Below, piece by piece: positions 1 through 9,738 of a DNA stretch of 64,000 nucleotides. The DNA lies in NCBI GenBank assembly GCA_034359265.1, contig CP136890.1, positions 97,179,501 through 97,243,500 of the forward strand, in the 5' to 3' direction. The stretch's first letter is position 1; each line of letters begins with the position of its first letter. Below the pieces are notes generated by a model. The model worked only from the letters and a program-made list of their open reading frames with translations. It had not been told where the DNA came from and ran no database searches. This stretch comes from Canna indica. Its lineage: Eukaryota; Streptophyta; Magnoliopsida; Zingiberales; Cannaceae. Both the position numbers and the translations under genes were made by a program.

Positions 1-1083
1 TGTGTTTGATTTGAACACAAAAGATTCAAACGTTCAGAATAGTTTATTTCAATCTTGAATAAATTGAAACGTTTAAAGTGCTGGGTAGGTATAGCATCAA
101 AGTAGTGTGATTCTATTCTCATATCAAATAAGCATTCCCTCCGATCCAAATACCACATAAACGTTCTACTTATTGAAGGTTGGCTAGGTAGAGATAGTGG
201 GATGAGATGCCAACCTCAAGTGGTGGAGCCCGCTCTATTTGTGTTGGTAGGCCGTCACCGCCATTCATTGTGAAATGTGAATGGCCCACCCTCCCTCCCT
301 CCATTGCAGAACTCCACAATGGAAAGTTCATGGAAGGTGGCACGGCGTAGAGAAGATAAGAGGAAGACAAAGGAGTTTGGGTCCACGCCATAAAGGGCTC
401 AAAATCACGCACCAGTGCAGGGACAAGATCTTATGGTTAGCGTCGTCCATAATTGAATATCTATTATGCTCAGAATTTTGCATGTTACGGTCCAATTTTA
501 TTGGAAGAATCAATCGTAAATACGAACTGTCCGATCAACTTTGAATCCGTGCAATAATTGAAATCCATCGTAAACTTGAAAGAGACCTCTCGCGATTTCA
601 GAATTTTTGGAACATACGCTTTTCAGTTACACACCTTCACTTACTAAGGCTGTCCAAAAATAAAACCATGTAAACCAGTGAACCGGCTCATTCACTGGAT
701 TTTTCGTTTTATTTTTTTTAAAATTCAATTCGATTTTTGATTTTTTAAAAAGTGATAGCTAGAGGTTACCATTGTGTGTGTTTACTTGTTAAAGTCCCCC
801 AGCCTTGAACTTTTCTTATCCAATGCTTTCCCGATCACAGCATGCTCATGGAGGAATTAGAATTAGAAGGGACCCAGTGAATTCACGAACGTTTTATTTG
901 AAAAGAATGTTTAATCCCAAATCTCATTCCTTACCAAAAGCATATCCTTGTTACAGTTCGTGTTATGTGATAAAAATCCACAACACTCATGGGGCAAACA
1001 GAACAAAAAAGGATCTCTTTCCTCTTATGCACATTTTTAAGGGCAAAAATCTTGTAGTGCCCAGCGGTAAAGCAGATAATACC
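1..1083. other. Intergenic, no gene seen
   Basis: AT-rich sequence with only short open frames that have no recognisable domain. Around 752-790 lies a copy of a roughly 40-bp motif that recurs near 8018-8057. The right part is probably 3' flank of the minus-strand gene that ends at 1084. Confidence 0.5.
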
Positions 1084-1778
1084 TTAGCGGCTCATAAATC
1101 GGGTCCATTCGTCAAGAGCCCTCAATATTTCCAAATTCTGCTCTATAGATGTATTGAGATATAGCAGGTTTTGCATAGCATCAGCTACTTCAAATCCAGC
1201 TGATTCAGCAATATCAGCAGACTGAGGTGCAGAGATGCTCTCAAATTTAGCAGCCTGACTCCCTTTCAATTCTAAAAATGCTATACGTTCACAAATTGAA
1301 TTTGCACCTCCTGTATTGCCTGAAGGAGACCTCTATTAGCAACTTATCAAAATGAAAAACAAAACGAACATCAGGAAATTAAAATGATTGCCAGCTCTTC
1401 CAGTTCACCCTGATCAATGGATGTAAGCTTCAACATTCCGTGGGAGTTCATACTGAAAAAGGAAAAAAATAATTCTGCAGTGAAACTATCTAAGAATGCG
1501 AAATATTTGATTGGTAATTTATGAAATTGCTTCGTGGACATAAACATGCACTTGAAAGAAGTGTTTGAACTACGCTGGCATCCTCAAATTTGACTGCAAA
1601 AAAAAGATAAGAAAGGCATCAAGCGAAATTAAGTGTGTTTCAAAAAATAACCAAAGCAGCAAGAGGATATTCCAATACCAATACTGCAACACTATGCTTG
1701 TGTCTATTAAGTTTAGATTGGCTTACAGCCAAACAAGCTCCCCCAACAAATACATATGGATCAAGCATTTGCCTACCT
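1084..1778 (-). CDS. 3' end of an unrecognised multi-exon gene
   Basis: Three exons join in frame on the minus strand. An exon from 1778 down to about 1724 ends at a GTAAGC donor. A second starts after TTTTTCAG near 1452 and ends in CAGG before GTGAAC near 1409. The last starts after CTTCAG near 1320 and runs to the TGA at 1084. Reading phases agree at both joins. The joined peptide runs through GKCLIHMYLLGELVWL, MNSHGMLKLTSIDQG and ERIAFLELKGSQAAKF and ends in LRALDEWTRFMSR. The last exon is helical in character. I do not recognise the family. Exons further upstream (above 1790) were not resolved and may be separated by the transposon starting at 2258, so this could be a live gene or a fragment. 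Confidence 0.5.
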
Positions 1779-2257
1779 CTGCATAAAGCAACATAGACTT
1801 CGACAAGACATTCAGCTCTAAATGTTCACAAACAATAAGAAAATTATATCAACATTTTGCATGTTAATTTCAAATTTAATATAAAAGACACAGCATAAGA
1901 ATAGGTTTTTTGCTATGTAAAACTAAAGTTCCACACTGACAAACCTACAATTGAGCCATTAAGGTAGAGCTAGGGAAATAGTCAGCCAACTATATCTAAG
2001 CCATCTTAGAGCTGTGTGGTCACAACATGTAAACAAAAGAGATATATATGATATTGTGGAAAAAAAAGGACCCATATCAAGAATTAGTTCCACATCATCA
2101 ACAAATCCCATATTTCACATGTCATCTGCTGCATCAAGGACGCATGACTTCATCACTTTCAGGTCACATATTCCCCTCTATTAAGAGGCAAAAGTCTGAA
2201 GACCCAACTAAATTTTATTACCGTAGAGTTATCAAGAAATCTAAATTTTTTCACTTA
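1779..2257. other. Probable intron or upstream part of the minus-strand gene
   Basis: AT-rich DNA upstream of the last resolved exon of the minus-strand gene. One further minus-strand open stretch near 2110-2160 could be an exon, but its phase did not fit, so no exon is claimed. Confidence 0.3.
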
Positions 2258-3089
2258 TAGCGCGTTTGGTTGCTCGCAAGTACAAATGCTGTAAAATTTA
2301 TTTGCATGCGAAAGAAAATGCCCGCAAATAAATTTTGCATCCTACCGTTTGGTTGCCCGCGAGTAGAGTTGCAATTTCTATTTGCTAACGTTTGGTTGGC
2401 CGCAAATGAAAGTGCATGATTTTTGTTGGGTCGGGCCGTGCACGAATTTTTCCGGGCCGGGTCGGGCATGATTTTTGTTGGTCGGGCCGTGCACAAATTT
2501 TTCCGGGCCGGGACGGGCACAAATTTTTTCGGATCGAGTCGGGCACAAATTTTTTCGAGTCGGGCCAAGCCAGGCCGAGCCGTGCATGAATTTTTTCGGG
2601 TCAGACCGGGCACAAACTTTTTCGGGGCAGGCCGGGCACGAATTTTTTCGGGTCGGGCTAGGCTTGGCACGAATCTTTTCGGGCTGGGCCGAAAACTTAG
2701 GCCCGACACGATTTGCCAGACCTAATCTAATAAATTAATAATTTTAATTTTTGTATAATACTATATATATATATATATAATCTATCAAACGATATCAGAT
2801 CTAAAATTCGACACTATCTTCGCGTTTAGCGCGCGAAAAGTTACCACTTTTATATTTATCCCGTCTCCATCAGACGACTCTAAGTCGCCCAAATTAATTA
2901 TTTTTTAATACTTCAATTATTGCATTTGCAGCCCGCGATCTTGTATTGCAGCCCGCAAATGATATTAGAATTATAAGTTGCAACAAGTAAATGCTATAAA
3001 ATGTTTTTGCGGTCAATCAAATAAATTTGTTATCTAAATGCTGCAACTAGAGTTGCAACATTTGCCCTTGTGGGTAACCAAATGCCCAC
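2258..3089. mobile_element. PIF/Harbinger-like non-autonomous element
   Basis: An 832-bp element flanked by TTA on both sides (2255-2257 and 3090-3092), the target duplication expected of Tourist/Harbinger elements. The imperfect terminal inverted repeats begin TAGCGCGTTTGGTTGC on the left and GTGGGCATTTGGTTAC on the right (reverse complement). No transposase is encoded. The interior holds a GC-rich tandem array and a (TA)n stretch near 2760-2780. Confidence 0.72.
2420..2705. repeat. GC-rich tandem array of about 30-bp units
   Basis: About nine diverged copies of a unit of the form GGGCCGGGCACGAATTTTTTC lie inside the Harbinger-like element. They generate long open frames in several phases (RAxEFFRxGxG repeats); these are by-products of the repeat and not genes. 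Confidence 0.8.
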
Positions 3090-3152
3090 TTAGTACTTCC
3101 AAAATGATATAAACTCCTTGCTAAACTAATTTTTTTTATCACAGTAAAGAGA

Positions 3153-3239
3153 TTCCCCATCGTCCAAACAAGGCTTTCACATTAAAGAAATGCAAAGTAC
3201 TTGTTTCCCCATCGTCCAAACAAGGCTTTCACATTAAAG
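3153..3239. repeat. Short direct duplication
   Basis: A 34-bp segment beginning TTCCCCATCGTCCAAACAAG occurs twice (about 3153-3186 and 3206-3239), separated by about 19 bp. Confidence 0.8.
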
Positions 3240-3294
3240 TCATTAACTTAGCTCCTAAGAAAAACACTCAACCTTGTGGGGATACCATGGGAAG

Positions 3295-3625
3295 TAGAGG
3301 TGCCCCTAGACGGGTTGGGTTCGTCCCTTGGGCACGTGGGCCGTGCTGGACGTGGGCAGAGCACGGCACGCTCATGTGCTAGCCCGTCTGGCGTAGGCGG
3401 ACCTAGGTCCTCTTGTCCGCCTGCGCCAGACCTAGATTTGGCATGTGCCAGACCCATGTGATGCGCGCTTGACCATAAAAAAAATTAGAAAAAATAAAAA
3501 CAAAGAAAAAAATATGTGGGCTGGCTCGAGCCCGGCCCGAGTCCGAAGGGACGGGCCTCGTGCCGGGCTGGGCCGCCTCCCTTGAGCAATCGGGTCATGC
3601 CAGGTACGAACCATTGCCACCTCTA
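3295..3625. mobile_element. hAT-like MITE
   Basis: A 331-bp GC-rich element with inverted ends TAGAGGTG and CACCTCTA. Flanks are ATGGGAAG and CTGGGATG, a 6/8 match to an 8-bp duplication. The interior is rich in GGGC/GCCC motifs such as GGCTGGCTCGAGCCCGGCCC, typical of small hAT derivatives. No coding capacity. Confidence 0.6.
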
Positions 3626-5140
3626 CTGGGATGGAGGAGGTTGATAAAAATGAATGCTCTACCAGGTTCCGCACTTTCGCCTAAGCCTCATCTAGAAATG
3701 GTTTTCCTGGTTTGAGAAAAAACAAAGGAGCTTTAAGGAGTGAAGAACCTGTTGCGCCCAGCTAGCAGTTTTACGGCGAGTTTATATTACCTTCAATCAT
3801 CTTAGATCTTGGTAATGTGCCATGTGTTCCGGATGTTTTGCCTTTGCCTTGACTTTTTTTTCCCTTATACCTCTTTTTACTTGTATGCCATTCATCTCTC
3901 TTGAATCAAATAAAAGTTGCTTCTTTTTATTTTATTTTTAAAAATATCCTAACAAAACCTGATTTTCAATCTTGTGAGTTGAAAGAAGTACCAATACACT
4001 TGAAGATCTTTCACGAACAGTGTTTCTTGATGCCTTCTGCACTCCATTTGTAAATGACTCCAATGTAAGCAGCATAGGCTTTTTCCTATAGAAAAGTAAC
4101 TCATACACAGTGGACATCATAAATATTTCTTAGAAAATAAAATGACGAGCTTGTCAAACTTCTACATGTAAGTGCAAATGAGTAGAGATAGACGAAGAAT
4201 TATGGCTCTGCAAAGAGCTATCACATTTTGTGTAAAATAACAGGCTCGTCAAGCTTCTACATATAAGTGCAAATGAGTAGAGTGTAAAACTCATGTAGTG
4301 AAGTGTCATACCTACTATGTGTAAAATAACAGGCTTGTCAAGCTTCTACATACAAGTGAAGTCTCATCCAGTTAATGTTTTGTCACAGATTCAAATCACG
4401 ATGAGTTCGGGTCATTTCATGTAATTTACATGCTTCATTTTTATAGGACTACATTAAGGATCAATCTAAAACTTGAGTGGGGTTTGGCTAATTATAGTTT
4501 CAGGCAATTTCGTTTGATTAAATTTGAGGAACTCAAATAATGGGTTAAATTAGAGATGACACTCCAACTAACCAATTCTTCCCTGCTGGGTCCCTATTGG
4601 ACTCTGTCATTGGCATTATCCAATATCCACTGAAGCTCGAACCCAGCAAATGCGTGTAACAGTCCATGATAATATATTACCCCCCACCCTCTCAACGTTC
4701 AAGACGAGTTTGAGTCATTGGCATGACAAATATTTTAATATCCAATTAAAGTTATTTGATGAGACCATGGAGCATATAGCATATAACATATAAAATTTCA
4801 GCTGAACTGAGTACAAGAAGATAGAAAGTTCGTTTCCAAGGAAGAGGAGAAAAAAGCTAAACTGAGGGAGCACCGAATAATTCACGCATATGGATCATTA
4901 TGGAAATGGATTTCGAGCCATTTGACATCCGACAAATTAACTAGATTCTATTTTACATCTTATAGTTAAGTTTTTGTCGATTTTTTGCTCACTGAGTAAG
5001 TGCAGCTGATCGACCATAAGAAGAACGAGGACATAAGTCACGAACTAACAGGGACCAGGGACCAGGGACCAGGGACCAGGGATAAAGGAACGTCCCCCGG
5101 TGCCCACTGAGACCACGTCTTAATCGAGAACAACCTCAAC
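3626..5140. other. Intergenic, short repeats only
   Basis: No gene recognised. It holds three direct repeats (4137-4366) and a GGGACCA heptamer repeated four times near 5050-5081. The right end is upstream DNA of the TCP gene. Confidence 0.5.
4137..4366. repeat. Three dispersed direct repeats of about 50 bp
   Basis: Copies near 4137-4190, 4229-4282 and 4319-4366 share GTGTAAAATAACAGGCT, TCAAGCTTCTACAT and (in the first two) AAGTGCAAATGAGTAGAG. They are spaced roughly 90 bp apart. Confidence 0.75.
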
Positions 5141-5209
5141 TATAATAATATATATATAAGAGATTCGCCTAAACGGGGGGCCCCGGACTTGGCCGTGAAC
5201 CATGCCGGT

Positions 5210-5303
5210 GGTCCCACGCCATTGGTTGGCTCCAGCTGGCTCCAACCAAAAAAAATAAACTTTAGGCACGGGCAGGGGGCCACCTGGCCCTCGGTCCCAC
5301 GCC
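5210..5303 (+). promoter_or_regulatory. Two class I TCP binding-site matches upstream of the TCP gene
   Basis: GGTCCCACGCC occurs at 5210-5220 and again at 5293-5303. Each contains GGTCCCAC, which matches the class I TCP consensus GGNCCCAC. They lie about 320-410 bp upstream of the start codon of a class I TCP gene. Autoregulation is an inference. Confidence 0.5.
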
Positions 5304-5621
5304 CCATCCGCTCTGAATACGCCAACGCATCCGCTACCGTCGGATCTACACGACCGAGCGAAATCGAAGGCGGTGGACCCTCCTGGAATCGGATGGTCCA
5401 GGATGCGAGAAGGAGGAGGGTGGTGTTATTACCTTATCCAATAGCCGTTTGATCCCTCAGTAGTGGACCCAGCCCCTTCCTAAGGTTTAGCTGCCCCTCG
5501 CCTTCTCGTCTTGCTTCTCCTCCAACCCCACTTGAGAGAGTCGCGACTCGCGAGAGTTGAGACGGCAGAAGAGCGAAAGCGGAGAGATACGAAGCGTCGA
5601 CGAGGGCTTCCTGTCGCTGCC

Positions 5622-6686
5622 ATGGATTCTTCGCCCAAGGAAGACGAAGGCGGCGTTGGGAAGGCCGCCGGAGTGGGGGGAGGAGGGACTGGAGGTGGAG
5701 GCGCCGCTGCTGTTGGAGGCGTGGCGTTGCCGGTGCACCGGCTGATCGCGCCGAAGCCGGAGCCCATGTTACTGGGGATAGGCGCGCTGCCAATCATACG
5801 GAGGCCGGCGGCGAGGACTAAGGACCGGCACACCAAGGTGGAGGGCCGTGGGCGGCGCATCCGGATGCCGGCGGCGTGCGCCGCCCGCATCTTCCAACTC
5901 ACTCGCGAGCTCGGACACAAGTCGGACGGGGAGACCATCCGCTGGCTCCTCCAACACGCGGAGCCAGCTATCATTGCCGCCACGGGGACCGGCACCGTCC
6001 CGGCCATCGCTACTGTTGTCGACGGCGCGATCAAGATCCCTACCGAGGCCCCGTCCTCCTCCGCGGGGCTGACCTCCACCTCCGGAGGCGAGGAGGAGCC
6101 CTCCGCAAAGAGGCGGAAGAAGCTCCAGCCGGTCCAGGCGGGGGTTGGATCGGCTGCTGCCGGCAACGCAATCGCAGCCTACTATCCAGTACAAGATCCT
6201 CTGCTCCAAGGGGGAGGCTCCATCTCTATATCGACGGGACTGGCGCCGATTGGGCCAACGGGGGTGGTGCCCATGTGGGCGGTCGGTGGCGCCGCCGCTT
6301 CCGGCGGTGTGAGAGTGCTGCCTCCGGGGGCGCTGTGGATGATGCCGCAACCTACAGCAGTGGCCGAGACGTCAGGCCAGGCCCAGATATGGGCGTTCCC
6401 GCCCGCGTCGCAGATCATCAACCTCGCCGGGTCACATCCCTTGGCGGCCGCCATGTACCCAGGCGCCACCATAGCAGGGCTCGGCGTCGCTGCTACCGCG
6501 AGCGGAGGCGAGCACACACCGAGAGAGCAAGTCGTTACTGTCAGTGATGGAAAGAAGCAAGAGCTGCAGTTGATGGGGAGTGCCAGGGAGCTCCGACGTG
6601 AGGCACCTCCGGAGGCGGACGAGGACGAGGACGACGATGCGGAGGACGACGAGGAGCCGCCATCGGAGTCGGAAGCCGAGGACTAG
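5622..6686 (+). CDS. Class I TCP transcription factor (TCP9/TCP19-like)
   Basis: A plant-specific nuclear DNA-binding regulator of cell growth, 354 residues and intronless. The TCP domain spans about residues 64-122: basic region [19 protein letters not shown], then helix [20 protein letters not shown], loop, and second helix [18 protein letters not shown]. The short basic region and the [10 protein letters not shown] run after the domain place it in class I (PCF), nearest TCP9/TCP19 as I recall the family. Before the domain is a Gly/Ala-rich stretch with [10 protein letters not shown]. The C-terminus is strongly acidic (Asp/Glu-rich, ending SESEAED). The start is the ATG at 5622, which gives [11 protein letters not shown]; an in-frame ATG at 5511 would add 37 Arg-rich residues and is less likely. 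GC-rich codon use contrasts with the AT-rich flanks. Confidence 0.93.
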   Translation: MDSSPKEDEGGVGKAAGVGGGGTGGGGAAAVGGVALPVHRLIAPKPEPMLLGIGALPIIRRPAARTKDRHTKVEGRGRRIRMPAACAARIFQLTRELGHKSDGETIRWLLQHAEPAIIAATGTGTVPAIATVVDGAIKIPTEAPSSSAGLTSTSGGEEEPSAKRRKKLQPVQAGVGSAAAGNAIAAYYPVQDPLLQGGGSISISTGLAPIGPTGVVPMWAVGGAAASGGVRVLPPGALWMMPQPTAVAETSGQAQIWAFPPASQIINLAGSHPLAAAMYPGATIAGLGVAATASGGEHTPREQVVTVSDGKKQELQLMGSARELRREAPPEADEDEDDDAEDDEEPPSESEAED

Positions 6687-9005
6687 GTTTTTTTTTTCTT
6701 TTCTAACTTAATTTCCAGAGGAGGAAAAAAGAGAAAAATTAGTAGAAATTTAACCTGCTCTGCTGGAGTGGGGCCGGAGACGAAAGCGCTCCTTTTTTTC
6801 TCTGGTTTAACTTTCTGGGTAACAGGGAGGTGCGCACGTGCGCACGTGAGGGCTTTGTATTTTAACTTTATTCGAACCATTTGAACTTCCTCTCGTATAT
6901 CCGTTTGAATTCCAACGCTTGGTGGTCCACGTTTTGGGTGGTGTGGTCAAAGGGGCTCCTTGGGCCGTGCTCATGGGCCACCACCTACTCGTCACGTGGG
7001 TTGGGGAAGAGGCTCAGCACCCGAGATGAAGGGTTTAAGGCTTTAAGCAAGGATAGTAATTTTGATTGACTCGCATTGAATCATCTGGATTTGGTTATTT
7101 CATCCCATTTAATTATGTAAATTGTGCAAGAATGAAATTGATGTGCCTTGCGTCATCTGTTAACTCTTTTTCTCATATTTAAATTCGTCTAGCTCAATAG
7201 AATCTCATTTGCAAATTGATGGGAGCATATTCCTCTTAGAATCATAATTATTCCATGTGGATGAGGATTTAATTGTAATTTTGTGAAGAATAAATCTCTA
7301 CTACGACTATGGTGCTTCATCCTGATGAGTATTGTCCTCTATACTGGAAGAGGAAGACCTTCAGAGGTTATGCAACTATAAACTTGTAATGTAGCATCTT
7401 GATCAACTCCAACACTGACTTTGAAGGTAAAAACATCATCCAATGCTATTAACGAATGAACTCTTCATAGAATTTCCCTGTTTGTATGAAAGTTTTCCCT
7501 CATTCATAATCTAAAGATGTTTAAGAAGACATGTCAATGCAATGATACCTCAGCATATTTGTTCTTGCTTTTGTACCCTTTGCTACTCATCATGTAGCTT
7601 TAGTGAAAGATCACAGTCATCAATTCTCAGCCTTTCAATTATTATATTCAAGGGACTTAACATTTGGTCTTATAATGTTTCAGTGGAAGTTTCCAAACGA
7701 AGTGTAGATCAACCTGGTTAGATATCCGGATATGGCTTTCAATATAAAATGAAATTTGTCCTTAAATTTGAGATCATAATAAAAAAAGCTTAATATTAGC
7801 TTTCAGAGCATAAAGTATTATTTGTTTGGTGCAAGAAGCACCCTAACATGGAGGAGATCAAAAGATAAAAAGTTAGAGGCACATTAATAGTAATCTTGCA
7901 GGCACACATACACCCCCAGGGTGAGGATTGGAGCTTTATTCCCAGAACATATGCCTCCATGCTTTAGATTACTTCCGATGCACCTGGACAGGTGGTGAAT
8001 ATAAAGTTGATGGCTGTAAAAGTGATAGCTAGTGGTCACCTTCGTGTGGGGTTTACTTTTCTTCCTTTTTTTTCTGAAATAAAGAATCATATTTTTGTCG
8101 AGAGAGATGAGAAATACATAGTAGGGTTGAGTGGAGTTTACTTGTGAATGGAATCTGCCTTAGTTTGAGTCTTAGGTCTTATTTAGTTGTAAAAAAGTGA
8201 TATAAAAAATTATACTTATCAAGAAATACAATTTTTTTCTCTTACTTGGTTGATGATAAATATAAAAAACGTAGAAAGCTGCACTTCCTCAACTTCTTAT
8301 AAAATACAGAAAGTTGTTTATCTTCAGGTATTATACTTTCAATTTTGTGTGGAGGTACAAATACAATTTTAGCAAACAAAGCTAATCTAAGGGAAGCCAT
8401 GCAATCACAGGCATGACAAACCTACTCAGCCTATAGGAAGATCTGCTTCAAACGATACATGAACAGGGGAGGTACAGCTCTCCCAACATATGGGTTGACC
8501 TTTAAAAATGAACCATTGTCCAGATGACCACTGCCTGGAGTAGCTTCCTTGATTGTGGTGCTTGCCTGTATCTCTTCTTCTGTGATTCTGTCCACTGGGG
8601 GCAAACTGCATTTTTTCCGTGTATGGAAGGTTTTTTGTTTACTTATGGAGATTTGCTAGTTCACGCTGGTTTGGCTGCAATCATGAATGTAATTTCATTT
8701 TCACTAGTATACCTTCCTCAAACAGTAGGTTCCATGTCATTCTAAGATTATGGCGCTCTACTTCCTCAGCCATCGATGCATTCTTCTATCTTGACTGCGC
8801 GTAATATTCTATTAAAAATAAGTATATGATGAATTTAAATTGAGCAATATAATTTGTTGAGAGAAGCAGTTAAAAGATAAGCAGGAATGAGTCAGTTTAT
8901 TGGTTAATAGTTTATACTACTTCATTTACTTTGCTGCCCTCGCTGTATGATAGTATGATGTAAATAAGGCAAGAGTATTTTTGTCTTTGTAGTCCTGTAA
9001 TCCTA
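6687..9005. other. Intergenic, no clear gene
   Basis: 3' flank of the TCP gene followed by AT-rich DNA. A minus-strand open stretch at about 8437-8610 reads like coding sequence (contains VNPYVGRAVPPLFMYRLKQI) but could not be tied to a gene or a family. A roughly 40-bp motif near 8018-8057 repeats one near 752-790. Confidence 0.45.
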
Positions 9006-9434
9006 CACACCTCAATTTTGCTGTCTCCTATTCCGGTCAAAGCAGCTGATGCATTACATTCCCCCCATGTGGCGCCCTCAATGCGCAATGCGAACATCTA
9101 CGCCTCGTTCGCACGTGCCAAACAAATGGGATCTAGGGCTTCATCTACTCTCCAAATTGAAGTATCCAATCGTATTTTAAAAAGAAAAAGAAAAATAATA
9201 ATAATAATGAATCTATAGACTAATTAAGAAATCTCATGGCTATAGTTTAGAAATGATTCATCATTTTTTCCTTTTTTTAAAAATACGGTTCGATACTTCA
9301 ATTTGGAGATGGATGAAACCCTAGAACCCATTTGGCGTTTGACGCGTTGTCCGCTCAGGGTCCCATATGGAGGGAATATAATGCATCGACTGGAAATGAA
9401 TAGGATTATAGGAGACACTCCAAATTGAGGTGTG
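9006..9434. repeat. 429-bp imperfect inverted repeat (long hairpin)
   Basis: The left arm, about 9006-9192, pairs with the right arm, about 9262-9434, across a spacer of about 70 bp. Matching blocks include CACACCTCAATTT, GTCTCCTAT, GATGCATTA, CAAATGGG and CTCCAAATTGAAGTATC against their complements. Small indels interrupt the pairing. It sits about 300 bp upstream of the cyclophilin start codon. It could be a fold-back MITE or a young hairpin-RNA locus. Confidence 0.75.
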
Positions 9435-9738
9435 CCGGAAACGGATCCAAGCCATACTCGACCCGACAAAAGTTTCGGATTGAAAACAGGATCCATAAAA
9501 ACAATTTGGGTCGATTCGCATACGGCTTCCAAATTGTGCCGCCAAAGCCACAATCACAGGCTCACAGCCCGGCCCGAACAAGTCCGGTCTCCACTCGAGA
9601 AATATCGACCGCCGCCCGATGACCGATATTTGCAGAAACAAATTCGCAAAACGAGATCAAGCAGCACTGCAGCAGCAGTTCCTCTCCCCCTCGAGCTCAC
9701 ATCGAAACGAAAGAGGGCTCAGCGAAAAGGAACGGCCG

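Noticed and set aside
2251..2738. Open frames of up to 152 codons with RAxEFFRxG-type repeats on both strands
   Set aside because: They arise from the GC-rich tandem array in a Harbinger-like element; similar repeats appear in several frames and strands, so they are not proteins.
5050..5081. GGGACCA repeated four times, as a possible regulatory array
   Set aside because: A simple short tandem repeat with no recognised factor; no stronger evidence.
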